Shown: positions 44,526 to 53,922, numbered from the stretch's first letter. The stretch is DNA of 64,000 nucleotides from Lachnospiraceae bacterium AB2028 (GCA_000621425.1 KK211275.1:722523-786522); one strand, 5' to 3'. The notes: generated by a model from the sequence alone, not told the origin. Program-made: numbers and translations.

Positions 44526-45737
44526 TTACTCATCTTCCTCGCTCTCAGACTCATCCGACTCTTCGCCATCATCATCATCATCATCATCGTCGTCATCGTC
44601 ATCATCATCATCATCATCATCATCGTCGTCATCATCGTCGTCATCATCGTCATCGTCATCATCGTCGTCATCATCGTCATCATCGTCGTCATCATCATCA
44701 TCGTCTGAGTCAGCCTCATCATCATCCACTAATATATATGGATCAATGCATCCCTTCACTACAAGATATCCTTTGGCCGAAAAATGAATTCCATCTGTAG
44801 TGTTATCCATCTCGATAAAACCATCTTCATCCGCAAGTGCATTGAATATATTGATATAAGTGTAATCATAGTCCTCACACAGATCTTCAAGCATAGAATT
44901 CACTTCACCGTTTATATACCCGGGACTTATACCGAGCCTGCTATTCATTTCCTGGCTCATAGGTGCCAGTGAGAGAAAATATATCTCGCAGTCTTCCGGC
45001 TCAAAAATGTCATCCAAAGCCTCCATAAGTTCTTCATAGTAAATCTTCATCAGCCCGGCATCCTGGCCATAAATAACATTATTTGTACCTGTAAGTATAA
45101 AAAGTTTGCTCGGCTTTGTTTTTTCAATCTGATCCAACCTTGCCTTAAGTCCGGAAATTGTATCTCCGCCTATTCCCCTGTTCTTGACCGTAAACGCAGG
45201 ATAGAGTTCATGCCACTCACATCTTTCTATCAGACTATCCCCCGCCATTACAATATCCGTCGGAGACGAATAGATAGATTCAAACCTGTAAAATCTCATA
45301 TCATAGTTGTCTCCCGGCACACAATACTGATCATATCTGCCCGTAGCACTTGGAAAAAAAGCATTTGTATTTATGACCACATCATATTCTTCTCCTGAAA
45401 CAGCGCCCATAAGTTTAGCTTCAGCTACACCCACGCGCTTGGTCATATCCTCCAGCTGCTCAGTAAGTTCCCTGGCCTGCTTATCCTTTTCAGCCTGCAA
45501 TCCGTTATAATCTCTTCCCAGATCGTTATAATCCTTCATCAGACTGTCATGCTCTGCCTGTAATGCTGCCAGCTCAGCCCGTAAGCTTTCTTCCGTTTCA
45601 GCGGCCTTTGTGCTGTCAGTTTTATTCTTTTGGGCTGAAAAAGTAAGCATAACACCTAAAACTATCGATATGACAACCATCCCGCCAAAAAGTGGAATCC
45701 AATAATTATATTTTTTCTTTTTTCTTTTTTCCGTCAT
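44526..45737 (-). CDS. Membrane-anchored SGNH/GDSL hydrolase with poly-aspartate tail
   Basis: The start MTEKRKKKKYNYWIPLFGG has GGAGG 6 nt upstream. The 403-residue protein has a basic start, one transmembrane anchor (about 13-34), a coiled coil (about 45-95) and an external SGNH esterase domain: GDSLIER (block I), GIGGDTISG, GTNNVIYG (block III) and DGIHFSAKGY (block V). It ends in 46 consecutive Asp flanked by other acidic residues. Such hydrolases often remove or add acetyl groups on surface glycans. The tail would sit outside the cell and may bind Ca2+ or the wall. Confidence 0.82.
   Translation of the reverse strand: MTEKRKKKKYNYWIPLFGGMVVISIVLGVMLTFSAQKNKTDSTKAAETEESLRAELAALQAEHDSLMKDYNDLGRDYNGLQAEKDKQARELTEQLEDMTKRVGVAEAKLMGAVSGEEYDVVINTNAFFPSATGRYDQYCVPGDNYDMRFYRFESIYSSPTDIVMAGDSLIERCEWHELYPAFTVKNRGIGGDTISGLKARLDQIEKTKPSKLFILTGTNNVIYGQDAGLMKIYYEELMEALDDIFEPEDCEIYFLSLAPMSQEMNSRLGISPGYINGEVNSMLEDLCEDYDYTYINIFNALADEDGFIEMDNTTDGIHFSAKGYLVVKGCIDPYILVDDDEADSDDDDDDDDDDDDDDDDDDDDDDDDDDDDDDDDDDDDDDDDDDDDDDGEESDESESEEDE
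44568..44705 (-). repeat. Triplet repeat coding 46 Asp
   Basis: A 138-bp run of GAT and GAC codons without interruption. The two codons are mixed irregularly, so the tract is not a pure trinucleotide repeat. Length changes by slippage would keep the frame. Confidence 0.9.
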
Positions 45738-45834
45738 AATACCTCCAAAACAACACACGGAGGATATTATATCACAGTTCGGAATCAATCACCATAGCGG
45801 ATTGTATCTGTAGCTTTTTAGCAATATGAAAGCC

Positions 45835-45863
45835 TTGCTTTTCACCTCATTGTTTTTTAAGAT
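45835..45863 (+). promoter_or_regulatory. Probable promoter of the PEBP lipoprotein gene
   Basis: TTGCTT (45835-45840), 17 nt, TAAGAT (45858-45863), about 65 bp before the chosen start. On the other strand, TGATATAAT near 45764-45772 is an extended -10 for the SGNH gene. Confidence 0.4.
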
Positions 45864-45927
45864 ATTCCTAGTATTTTCGGGTACAACAAAAACAGAATTC
45901 AACAATTTACACACTGGGAGGGGAATC

Positions 45928-47079
45928 ATGAAAAAAAATTTAATTACCACACTGTTGTCCGGCATTTTAAGCTGTGGAATTATAGCAGGATGTACTAACA
46001 GTAGTAGCACGGTGCCCACAACTGCAAACGAAGTAACTGATACTACTACCGGAGAAGAAACTTCTGAAGAAACTTCTGAAACAGATAACTCTCAGGGCGA
46101 AGAACCCGCTGAAGAGAACGCAAATATGGAAAACCCCTGGAGAAAATGCACTGTTTATGCCGCTAAGGAAGCATGCCCCAGGATGTTCAAAATCCCTGAT
46201 GGTGCTGAAGACGAATCATGGTTTATCATGGATTCGGCCGCTGATGAGACAGCTGGCATAGGACCAATGATCCAGGCAGATTTCACCATGAATGGAATGG
46301 CATTTACCGCAAGAGCCCAGTACGGTGTAGCAGAAGAGACAGATATATCCGGCATGTACTATGACTGGACTTCCTCTGAAAATGTAACCCTTGCCAACTG
46401 GGGTGATGGAAATATGAAGGGCTCGGTCTGCCGCTATGCAGGGGACGGAGAAATGGCAGACCTCTGCACCTGGTATGACATAGAGGTAGGAATATCTTAT
46501 TCCCTTTCCGTTGTATCTGATGATCTTGACGGATTTGATATACAAGCGGTGGCCGAATCCATGTATGAAAAGCAGTTCGAATTCGGATCTTATGACCAAT
46601 TTGAAGTTTTCTCCGATGACCTCCTTGGTGAAGCATGGGATCCCATTATCAGCAACAAGAGCGACGGACAGAATATGTCGCCCGAACTTCACTGGGATCC
46701 GGTGGAAGGTGCTGACAGATACTACATCTTCATGGTGGATGAAACCGCAGGCAACTGGCTGCACTGGCAGATACTTGGCCTTTCTGACAGCAGCATAGCC
46801 CAGGGTGCATGTGATAAAGAGTTGAGCATAATCGCAGACTCCGACGGACGTGAAGTCATGGGACAGTACGTAGGTCCCTATCCTCCTTCAGGAACGCATA
46901 CATACACCGTATATGTTTTTGCGGTTAAAGGTGAACCGGTGCCTGACAATGTCCTCTTCTTTGATAAAGGAGGCAACGACATAATTAAAATAGCAAAGAT
47001 GTTAAATACTGCGGAAGGTACCGATGAAGACAACCTTATTTCATACGGCATGATATCCGGAACATATACAGCAGAATAA
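45928..47079 (+). CDS. Lipoprotein with PEBP (YbhB/YbcL-like) domain
   Basis: The start MKKNLITTLLSG has GGGAGGGG upstream; an earlier frame start has none. A lipobox IIAGC near residue 22 marks a lipoprotein, followed by a Thr/Glu-rich linker. The middle domain (about 70-210) is not recognised. The C-terminal 160 residues match phosphatidylethanolamine-binding proteins: NMSPELHWDPVEGADRY, a WLHWQI core, and QYVGPYPPSGTHTYTVYVFA. The ligand is unknown. It converges on the TIR gene with an 8-bp gap. Confidence 0.82.
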   Translation: MKKNLITTLLSGILSCGIIAGCTNSSSTVPTTANEVTDTTTGEETSEETSETDNSQGEEPAEENANMENPWRKCTVYAAKEACPRMFKIPDGAEDESWFIMDSAADETAGIGPMIQADFTMNGMAFTARAQYGVAEETDISGMYYDWTSSENVTLANWGDGNMKGSVCRYAGDGEMADLCTWYDIEVGISYSLSVVSDDLDGFDIQAVAESMYEKQFEFGSYDQFEVFSDDLLGEAWDPIISNKSDGQNMSPELHWDPVEGADRYYIFMVDETAGNWLHWQILGLSDSSIAQGACDKELSIIADSDGREVMGQYVGPYPPSGTHTYTVYVFAVKGEPVPDNVLFFDKGGNDIIKIAKMLNTAEGTDEDNLISYGMISGTYTAE

Positions 47080-47087
47080 GCGGCGGC

Positions 47088-49541
47088 TCACCCTACTATA
47101 TTGTATTTTGTCCTTATCATATCCGACGGAACATAATCACCCAGGTAGTCATCTGTCATTTTCAGCAGTTCGTCATAGCCTACCCAGGGAACGCTGTACA
47201 GGAGATATCCATCCTTTAGCAGCTTAAGGTTTGTTCCGTCGTCGCCGCATAATTCGCCATCCAGCACACAGAATATCTCGTAATCTTCATCTATCAGGTA
47301 TGTGCGGGTGCTACCGCAGAGTGCATAGCCCCCGGCTGTCTCACAGTAACAGAAACAGTCGTAATAGAAATCATCGTCACGGCCTTCAAAGATACTTAAA
47401 AGTTCCAGTGTTTCGGCATCATAAATTTCTATAGTATAGTCATAATTCAGTACAAAGATCAGTTTGCCGTCATCAGAAAACTGAGCATACCTGGCGGAGC
47501 TTTTCTCATCCCCGAAAGCTGATAATATTACATCAAAGGCTGACTCCGCAGCCCCATACTCCATCTCCTCTCCGTTTGAATCAGATGTATCCCGTAAAAA
47601 TTGGACATTGTTGTTTTTTTCACGTGAATATCTTACGGTATAATTCTTGGTATAATCCCTGAAGAAAATATCACCATCCACTACTTTAGCAAACCCGTAT
47701 TCAGAAGATGGCGGTTCAACGAAAACATAATCCGTCACCTCGTATCCGTTATATTCACCATCACCAGAATAGACTTTGCCATTGTCAAACATGTAGTAAT
47801 ATAACCCGTCTTCAACCCAGGTGCATGTGATACTTCCGCCGCCGGCTACAACCTCAATGGTACTGCCATCATTACGGTCCAGGACAGTGAGCATATAACC
47901 ACAATCCACAAAAACAGCGTCCGACACCACTGTTACACTATTTGTACTACAGCCGGCAATCTGTGTATTCCAGAGAGTTTCCCCCGATGCATAATCCCAG
48001 GCAAGTATAACCGTGTTGACCCTGAAGTCATCTCGGTTGATATCAACACCGGATACATAGACAACTGTTCCGCATAAATCCATTCCCCAGGGGTATCCTT
48101 TGCCAGTATAGTCAGCTATGACATGTCCGTCATTTTTATCAACCACGATGATGTAATAATTGTCACTGTCATACAGGCTGCAGGCAAAAATATCATCATC
48201 ACTGTAACAATCATATAAGCTAAGGTCTTTTCCCGGAAATACATCATCAAGGATTATTTCATAAAGAAAGCTGCAGCTGCTGTCATATGCCTTTATTTTC
48301 CCGTCACAAAAGACAACCTCCGTTCTACCGTCATTCAGGCTGACAAAATCCGCATAAGGTTTAAAATCTTCCATTACCTCTATTCCATCTTCATTGATCG
48401 GACAGTAATAGGCATTATTTTCATCAGTAAAAACCACGCCTTCATTACAGTAAAAGTATGCTGATATATATTCTTCATCTATGCCCAGATCTTTTTTTGT
48501 GTCTATGGCCTTTATCAGTTCTCCAGATTCCGAGTCATACACACTTAAGCATGTAGTGCCTACCAGCATGACATATTCTCCATCCGGTGAGATAACAGAT
48601 TCCTCCACTCCTTTATTGTTTTCGAATATTTCAGTCGGAACATACAGTTCTTCCAGGGTGAACACCCCCATTTCCCGGTAAAGGGCTTGTAATGCCGCGG
48701 CATTAACCGAGCCTTCACCGTCATCGGGAAGTACATTCCTTGCTGCATATACTGCATCCTTTTTCCTCCCCATCTTAAACAGCTCGTCCGAAACGGCTGC
48801 CATGGACCCGCTGTATTTGTCCTGGAGTTCATCATACTGTTCCGATATAAGACGGTTCTGTTTTCCGATCCGGATAAGCGCAATTGTTGCAAAGAATGCG
48901 ATCAGAAGCAGTGCTATGCCTATGTTTCCCGATATTATGGTCATGCGTCTGACCTTCTGTTCCTTATGACGCTGTTTTAAATCATCATAATTAAGTCCGA
49001 AGATAGTAGCACAAAGCTTCATGACAGCCACATCTATAGCCTTGCGAATCTCTTTTTTATCTGCGCCCCTGGTATCGGCCGCAAGAGGTTCTATAGTATG
49101 ACGAACAGTAACCTCTTTACCGTTCTCATCAGTTGCAACTATATCTTCATAAGTAAGTATCTCCGGAAATGATTCAGACGGCTCACCTTCGGCTAAGACC
49201 ACCAGAATACGATCCCTGCCGTGGGTCTTCAAAAAGGTTTCTATCTCCCTCATGCACCAGACTGATTCGACATATCTTGGAGTACATACCGTAATCAGGT
49301 AGTCAGAATTAGCAAGGGCTGCGTTTATGGGTTCCGACAGTTCTTCTGTCAATCCCAGCTCATCCACATCACGGAATACACGGTCAAGCTTAAACCTGCC
49401 GTCAGGCACTTTGGACCGCACGGATTTAGGAAGTCTGAAGGACTCCAGTTTTCTGTGAAGCTGTTCGGCAACATAGCCGTCCAGTTCACTGTGCTTATAG
49501 CTTATAAATGCATCATAATGCACATTTTTTATATCACCCAT
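47088..49541 (-). CDS. TIR-domain membrane protein with beta-propeller
   Basis: The 817-residue protein starts at 49541 (AAGGG upstream; an earlier TTG has no site). The TIR domain (about 7-125) begins YDAFISYKH and keeps the candidate catalytic Glu99 in SVWCMREIETF, the position used by NAD-cleaving TIR enzymes. A single transmembrane helix (about 203-225) is followed by a coiled segment (QYDELQDKYSGS) and a short helical repeat region (to about 290). About 500 residues of WD40/PQQ-like beta repeats follow, with blades such as GEYVMLVGTTCLSVYDSESG and GKLIFVLNYDYTIEIYDAET. The TIR part should be cytoplasmic and the propeller external. It may sense a ligand and signal through NAD+; this is inferred. 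Confidence 0.83.
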   Translation of the reverse strand: MGDIKNVHYDAFISYKHSELDGYVAEQLHRKLESFRLPKSVRSKVPDGRFKLDRVFRDVDELGLTEELSEPINAALANSDYLITVCTPRYVESVWCMREIETFLKTHGRDRILVVLAEGEPSESFPEILTYEDIVATDENGKEVTVRHTIEPLAADTRGADKKEIRKAIDVAVMKLCATIFGLNYDDLKQRHKEQKVRRMTIISGNIGIALLLIAFFATIALIRIGKQNRLISEQYDELQDKYSGSMAAVSDELFKMGRKKDAVYAARNVLPDDGEGSVNAAALQALYREMGVFTLEELYVPTEIFENNKGVEESVISPDGEYVMLVGTTCLSVYDSESGELIKAIDTKKDLGIDEEYISAYFYCNEGVVFTDENNAYYCPINEDGIEVMEDFKPYADFVSLNDGRTEVVFCDGKIKAYDSSCSFLYEIILDDVFPGKDLSLYDCYSDDDIFACSLYDSDNYYIIVVDKNDGHVIADYTGKGYPWGMDLCGTVVYVSGVDINRDDFRVNTVILAWDYASGETLWNTQIAGCSTNSVTVVSDAVFVDCGYMLTVLDRNDGSTIEVVAGGGSITCTWVEDGLYYYMFDNGKVYSGDGEYNGYEVTDYVFVEPPSSEYGFAKVVDGDIFFRDYTKNYTVRYSREKNNNVQFLRDTSDSNGEEMEYGAAESAFDVILSAFGDEKSSARYAQFSDDGKLIFVLNYDYTIEIYDAETLELLSIFEGRDDDFYYDCFCYCETAGGYALCGSTRTYLIDEDYEIFCVLDGELCGDDGTNLKLLKDGYLLYSVPWVGYDELLKMTDDYLGDYVPSDMIRTKYNIVG

Positions 49542-49610
49542 ATCTACACCCTTGCATACCAAACTAACACTTCCAGCATATTATATGCCGGAAGTGTTAT
49601 AAATTAGTTT

Positions 49611-50384
49611 TCAGACCTTTTCATAAACATACTCAAATGTCATGGCATTGGACGGATCTCCATTGAAAAGCGACAGGCTCTTGCCATCCAGCTTTCCAGT
49701 GTAATCAATGGTCCCTAAGAATTTTTCTGTCAGCTTAACCTCGCCGTTCGCAACACTCCAGTTAGGAATTTTTATATCCAGGTCATTTCTCTTGTGACGG
49801 CCGGTTCCGTCAGCCTTAAGTTCCAGAGTAAACTCTTCTTCTTTCTTTTCATCGCTGCCGACCATTTTTGTATACAGCCCTTTATATGTACCGACTGCCC
49901 CCAGTTCCTCCGGCGTAAGCACTTTCTCTTCTTTCTTTCTTACAGAGCTTGGCTTTTCCCCAGCCTTTACAATCTGATAGTTTTCAAGAACTATAAGGGT
50001 ATTTCCCTCTTCAACAACAGGCTTCCAGGGGTTAATAGTTTCTCCGAACACTTCACCCTTTTCTCCGCTGTCAACAAGAACAGTTCCGTCTTCTTCCTTC
50101 CAGGCCAACTTTCTGACAACGTAGGCAAAGCCATCTTCTACAAAAGCCTCTCCTGCTTCAACGGCCGCATCCAGTTCATCCTTAGGAACCGATGAAGCCT
50201 CCGGACCTTTTACCAGCATCCCAAGCGTACCGTCTTCCTTGAAATCAAACTTTGTGGAAAAAATCATCGCGCTGAGATCATCTGTCAGCGATGCCGCTTC
50301 TTCCTTTGTCTTCCACACCATCTCCATTGTCGCGGCATCAAAGATCTGCGCTGAAACTACCTCCCAAAAACCGATAACATCCAT
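49611..50384 (-). CDS. Unknown protein with lipocalin-like beta repeats, upstream of the TIR gene
   Basis: A 257-residue soluble protein with GAGGAGGGAG before the start. Two parts each resemble a lipocalin-like module of the FKEDGT/LKADGTG type: residues 1-125 (DVIGFWEVVSAQIFD ... DFKEDGTLGML) and residues about 160-257 (GTYKGLYTKMVG ... LELKADGTGRH). No signal peptide, no transmembrane helix. It precedes the TIR gene by 69 bp on the same strand and is probably co-transcribed. Function unknown. Confidence 0.65.
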   Translation of the reverse strand: MDVIGFWEVVSAQIFDAATMEMVWKTKEEAASLTDDLSAMIFSTKFDFKEDGTLGMLVKGPEASSVPKDELDAAVEAGEAFVEDGFAYVVRKLAWKEEDGTVLVDSGEKGEVFGETINPWKPVVEEGNTLIVLENYQIVKAGEKPSSVRKKEEKVLTPEELGAVGTYKGLYTKMVGSDEKKEEEFTLELKADGTGRHKRNDLDIKIPNWSVANGEVKLTEKFLGTIDYTGKLDGKSLSLFNGDPSNAMTFEYVYEKV

Positions 50385-50451
50385 CTGTTCTCCCTCCTCT
50401 TTTTTATTTATTCTAAGCTCTCCTAAAGAGACTGCTTACATTTGATTTGGT

Positions 50452-50823
50452 TCAAATCCCGTTCCCGACATAGTCAAAAGCATTCTTGATCCAGTTGATC
50501 TTGTTACCGTCTATAGCTATCACATCGTAACGGATCTGCGTATCCGGGCTTACTTTTTCAAGAAAACGGTATGTATCAGATACAGCACATATCTTTTTTT
50601 GCTTGCTGAATGTCACTGCCTCAGCTGCACTGCCAGCCAGGCCGTTCTTTCTTTCCTTCACTTCAAAAAAAACCAGGGCATCCCCGTCTTTTCCTACCAG
50701 GTCTATTTCACCGAACCTGTTCCTGTAATTCATCTTTAGTATCAGGCAGCCCTTTTCCTTAAGGAATTCCGCCGCAAGCCTTTCATATGCACTTCCGGTC
50801 TGCCTTTTGTTCTGTCCCACCAT
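50452..50823 (-). CDS. YraN-family (UPF0102) nuclease-like protein
   Basis: A 123-residue protein with the Holliday-junction-resolvase-like fold of UPF0102. The acidic residues and Lys of the family are seen in NRFGEIDLVGKDGDALVFFEVK, preceded by GSAYERLAAEFLKEKG. Substrate is not established. It closes the conserved rplS-ylqF-rnhB-ylqG-ylqH block. Confidence 0.9.
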   Translation of the reverse strand: MVGQNKRQTGSAYERLAAEFLKEKGCLILKMNYRNRFGEIDLVGKDGDALVFFEVKERKNGLAGSAAEAVTFSKQKKICAVSDTYRFLEKVSPDTQIRYDVIAIDGNKINWIKNAFDYVGNGI

Positions 50824-50843
50824 GCCATCACGCCATCTTAAAG

Positions 50844-51137
50844 TTATTTGCCGGCCTTCTGCATTTTAGCCTTTATTTTATCCATAGCATCCACAAATAC
50901 AAGAATCTCTGCCACCACCTCATAAAGCTCCGGTGGAATCATCTCGCCGATTTCAAGGCGGGACAATGTATCCGCAAGCTTTCCGTCCTTGTGGACCGGT
51001 ACCTTGGATTCCTTTGCCTTCTCAATGATCTTGTCCGCAATGACTCCCTGCCCTGATGCTATTACCTTCGGGGCCATATCATTTGGGTCATATTCAAGGG
51101 CTACTGCCGTTCTTGTTTTCTTTTTATTTTCAGCCAT
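50844..51137 (-). CDS. ylqH: Stand-alone FlhB C-terminal domain (YlqH-like)
   Basis: A 97-residue cytoplasmic protein equivalent to the export-switch domain of FlhB: AVALEYDPNDMAPKVIASG, then IIEKAKESKVPVHKDGKLA and GEMIPPELYEVVAEIL. The self-cleaving NPTH of true FlhB is replaced by NDMA, so it does not autocleave. The Bacillus subtilis equivalent, YlqH, sits in the same place. CGGAGG precedes the start. Confidence 0.85.
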   Translation of the reverse strand: MAENKKKTRTAVALEYDPNDMAPKVIASGQGVIADKIIEKAKESKVPVHKDGKLADTLSRLEIGEMIPPELYEVVAEILVFVDAMDKIKAKMQKAGK

Positions 51138-51202
51138 TTACGCCTCCGTGCCGAACACAAATCGCTGGTAAAAAACTGACTCTTTCAGAGCGTTTTTTCA
51201 CA

Positions 51203-53107
51203 CTACGCCCTCACATCAAAGCTCTGCAATGAAATGGTATTTGAAGATGTTGGATCCTTCATAGGACGCTCACCGCCGCCGGTATTCTTAAGATCTTCCC
51301 TGGTCTTCAATTCACTCCTTACGCTGTAGCCTCTTTTTTCCAGCCGTTCATTCAGAGTATCAATATGCTCCGCTATAAAGTCTATCATACTTTCATCTTC
51401 AAGATAGAATTTGGTGCTCACATTATTTGCCGAATTAATGGCCGTATAAATGTCCATTTTTCCTAAATACTTCATATCAAGATGCAGAAGTGCGCTCACT
51501 GTGCCGTCCTGTCTTGCTAAACTCTTTTTGTCCGAATATACATACAGGTCGCCGGTCGCTTCTCCCCCTGCCAGCTTAAGGGGCAATTGGATGTACTGCA
51601 TGGTCTGGTTCATCTGATTCATGAAATCCAGGTTCTGGTTCATTTGCCCCAGGTCCATCATCATTTGTGAATCCGGCTTTGCTATCTGGTTCAGCATGGC
51701 TGTAAGGTCCTTTACCTGGGCATCCAGCCTGTTATACAGGTTCATAACCTCAGTCTTGCTTGATACCTGCTCAGGTGTAAGCGAAAGATTTCCCTTCATT
51801 GCTTCCGCAACGGTATTCTTGAATTCAGGTGTAGAAAACAGTTTCTTGATATCAGCCTTTAAAAGCCCCTTATCCAGAAGTCCCGGATCTTCCTTGTATG
51901 CCTTCAGGAATTCGTCCGTCAGCTTAAGCATTCCGTTTGCATCAGCCGGCATATCCTTTACATGTTTTATCAAAGCCTCCGGTGCGCCATTATTCTTTAA
52001 TAAAGCCACCAGCTCATTCTTAAGCTGGGATGCTGCATTTTCCGTCCCCTGTGCATTCTGTACTTCAGCCTGAGTATTCTTTGCTGAAGTTTCTGACACA
52101 GCAGCGTTTTCATCAGCTGATTCGCCACCGGACTTAAGCCATGCGCTTATCTCGTCTGCCGTTTCACTAAATACAATGGTCTTAGATTCTGCGCCTTCCA
52201 CAGCCTTACCGTTCTGCAACGCTGCCGAATCATCCGTCAGTCCGTCGGTTATACTTATCACAGCTGTACCATCAGACTTAATAACAACCTTCCCCTGGGT
52301 GTCAGCAGAAACACTGTCGTTAACAGGTTCGTTCAGAGCAGCGGTTTCGCCCTGATTATCTCCCGATATATTCATGACAGCATCAGTCGGTCCGCCTGCA
52401 ACAGCCTGCGCATCACTTCCGCTGCCTGTTATCACATTAGTCAGGTCATGAAGAAATTCAAAGCCTTCCGTTTCATTCGCCGCAGCCAGCTCTCCGTACA
52501 GATCCATTGCACTGCCGGCTATATCACCGATCCCTTCACTGACCATATTCTCATAGTTTTTAAAAGCCGCGTAACTTGCTATGTTTGCATCGTTTATGGG
52601 AATATCCAGAGCCTTCATTTCCACAAGGTTAGGAATATTGCTCCCCGGGAACTGTGACACTGCGTGGTACATATCGCCAAGGGCATTCTTGTCTATGCTC
52701 ATTCCTGAGTTCATCATAGCCAGAGTCATGGAAAGGGTATCCGAATTGACACTCATGCCTGCCGCAGTGAGCGCATTTTCCGCAGTTATTCCCTGGGCAA
52801 TATTTGTATATAAGGGACTTAAAGCGATCTGAGACTGATTGCCTGACCGCACTTCGAAGGTCACATTCTGGCCTTCCTTAAGATTTATCGACTGATCAAG
52901 ACGGGCAGAAACGGTATTGCCTCCGCCCATGTCTATTTCCACGGTATTGCCGTTTATTCCAGTGACTTTTCCTGATATGGTCTGGCCCGGTGTCATATCA
53001 GACAGCACGGAACTGCCGGCACCGTCTGTTGCCGGCCGGACATTCCCGACATTTTCGGGCATCTGTACCTGTCCGCTTGTTCCGAATATCTGACCTATCA
53101 AACTCAT
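51203..53107 (-). CDS. FliK/YlqG-like hook-length-type protein
   Basis: A 634-residue protein. The N-terminal quarter is a beta-rich domain (GQTISGKVTGINGNTVEIDM). A long Ala/Ser/Glu-rich low-complexity middle follows. The C-terminal domain (about 510-610) has IQLPLKLAGGEATGDLYVYS and LHLDMKYLGKMDIYTAI, the pattern of FliK C-terminal domains that contact the FlhB switch. The next gene is the FlhB-domain protein, so the two probably interact. No other flagellar gene lies in the window. The ATG overlaps the rnhB stop by 4 bp. Confidence 0.75.
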   Translation of the reverse strand: MSLIGQIFGTSGQVQMPENVGNVRPATDGAGSSVLSDMTPGQTISGKVTGINGNTVEIDMGGGNTVSARLDQSINLKEGQNVTFEVRSGNQSQIALSPLYTNIAQGITAENALTAAGMSVNSDTLSMTLAMMNSGMSIDKNALGDMYHAVSQFPGSNIPNLVEMKALDIPINDANIASYAAFKNYENMVSEGIGDIAGSAMDLYGELAAANETEGFEFLHDLTNVITGSGSDAQAVAGGPTDAVMNISGDNQGETAALNEPVNDSVSADTQGKVVIKSDGTAVISITDGLTDDSAALQNGKAVEGAESKTIVFSETADEISAWLKSGGESADENAAVSETSAKNTQAEVQNAQGTENAASQLKNELVALLKNNGAPEALIKHVKDMPADANGMLKLTDEFLKAYKEDPGLLDKGLLKADIKKLFSTPEFKNTVAEAMKGNLSLTPEQVSSKTEVMNLYNRLDAQVKDLTAMLNQIAKPDSQMMMDLGQMNQNLDFMNQMNQTMQYIQLPLKLAGGEATGDLYVYSDKKSLARQDGTVSALLHLDMKYLGKMDIYTAINSANNVSTKFYLEDESMIDFIAEHIDTLNERLEKRGYSVRSELKTREDLKNTGGGERPMKDPTSSNTISLQSFDVRA

Positions 53108-53880
53108 ATCCAGTTTCCTATAAAGCTCTTCCTATGTATCGGTGTGGGGCCGTATTCCTTAAGTGCCTTCCTGTGTTCCTCGGAACCATAGCCCTTATTC
53201 TTTGCAAAACCGTATTCCGGATAAATGGAATCATACTCTTCCATCATATGGTCCCTGGTCACCTTGGCCACTATGCTTGCCGCCGCTATGGATGCAGACT
53301 TTGCATCACCCTTGATTATGGCAACCTGCTTCATATCAAGCCCCGGTATGGTCACCGCATCATTAAGCAGCAGGTCCGGTGCGGGATCAAGCTTTGAGAC
53401 AGCTTCACGCATGGCTTCATATGTAGCCTGCAGGATGTTGATCTCATCAATGCGTTCGTTAGTAGACATACCTAGACCCACGGAAACCGCATTCTCCATT
53501 ATAAGCGGATAAAGCTCCTCTCTCTTTTTTTCGGATAATTTCTTGGAATCATTTAGATATAAGAGTTCACAATCCTTGGGAAGTATCACACCGCAGGCAA
53601 CCACCGGTCCGGCAAAAGGCCCCCTTCCAACCTCATCGATGCCGCATATAAAGGAATAGTCAGAATACTTTCTCTCGAATGCAAACATCTGCTCCATGCG
53701 TTCCATCTCAGTATCAAGAGCCTTAAGCTTTTTTTCCGCCTTTTCAACAAGTTCCTTTATCTGTTTGCGTTCATCGGATGAATACTGTTCGATAAACGTC
53801 TCTATACCTTTTTTATCTTCTCGGGCTGAAATGTTCAACTGTTTAAATTCAGCCTTTATCTCCGCCAAACTTTTTTCCAT
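53104..53880 (-). CDS. rnhB: Ribonuclease HII
   Basis: A 258-residue enzyme cutting RNA of RNA-DNA hybrids and single ribonucleotides. Catalytic carboxylates are seen in CGIDEVGRGPFAGPVVA and later LLNDAVTIPG, with DSKKLSEKKRE and AKVTRDHMMEEYD. A 75-residue helical N-terminal extension is as in Bacillus RnhB. The ATG at 53880 has AGGTGG upstream; one five codons earlier is possible. Confidence 0.95.
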   Translation of the reverse strand: MEKSLAEIKAEFKQLNISAREDKKGIETFIEQYSSDERKQIKELVEKAEKKLKALDTEMERMEQMFAFERKYSDYSFICGIDEVGRGPFAGPVVACGVILPKDCELLYLNDSKKLSEKKREELYPLIMENAVSVGLGMSTNERIDEINILQATYEAMREAVSKLDPAPDLLLNDAVTIPGLDMKQVAIIKGDAKSASIAAASIVAKVTRDHMMEEYDSIYPEYGFAKNKGYGSEEHRKALKEYGPTPIHRKSFIGNWI

Positions 53881-53922
53881 AAATCCACCTGCCATAATAA
53901 GTCCATCAAATTACGTTATATC

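Noticed and set aside
44568-44705. Repeat array as CRISPR or satellite
   Set aside because: It is an in-frame run of Asp codons without spacers inside a coding sequence.
50425-50475. GGTTCAAATCCCG on the plus strand resembles a tRNA T-arm
   Set aside because: The flanking bases give only a GATTTG/CAAATC hairpin; there is no anticodon arm, D-arm or acceptor pairing, and it overlaps the end of the yraN-family gene.
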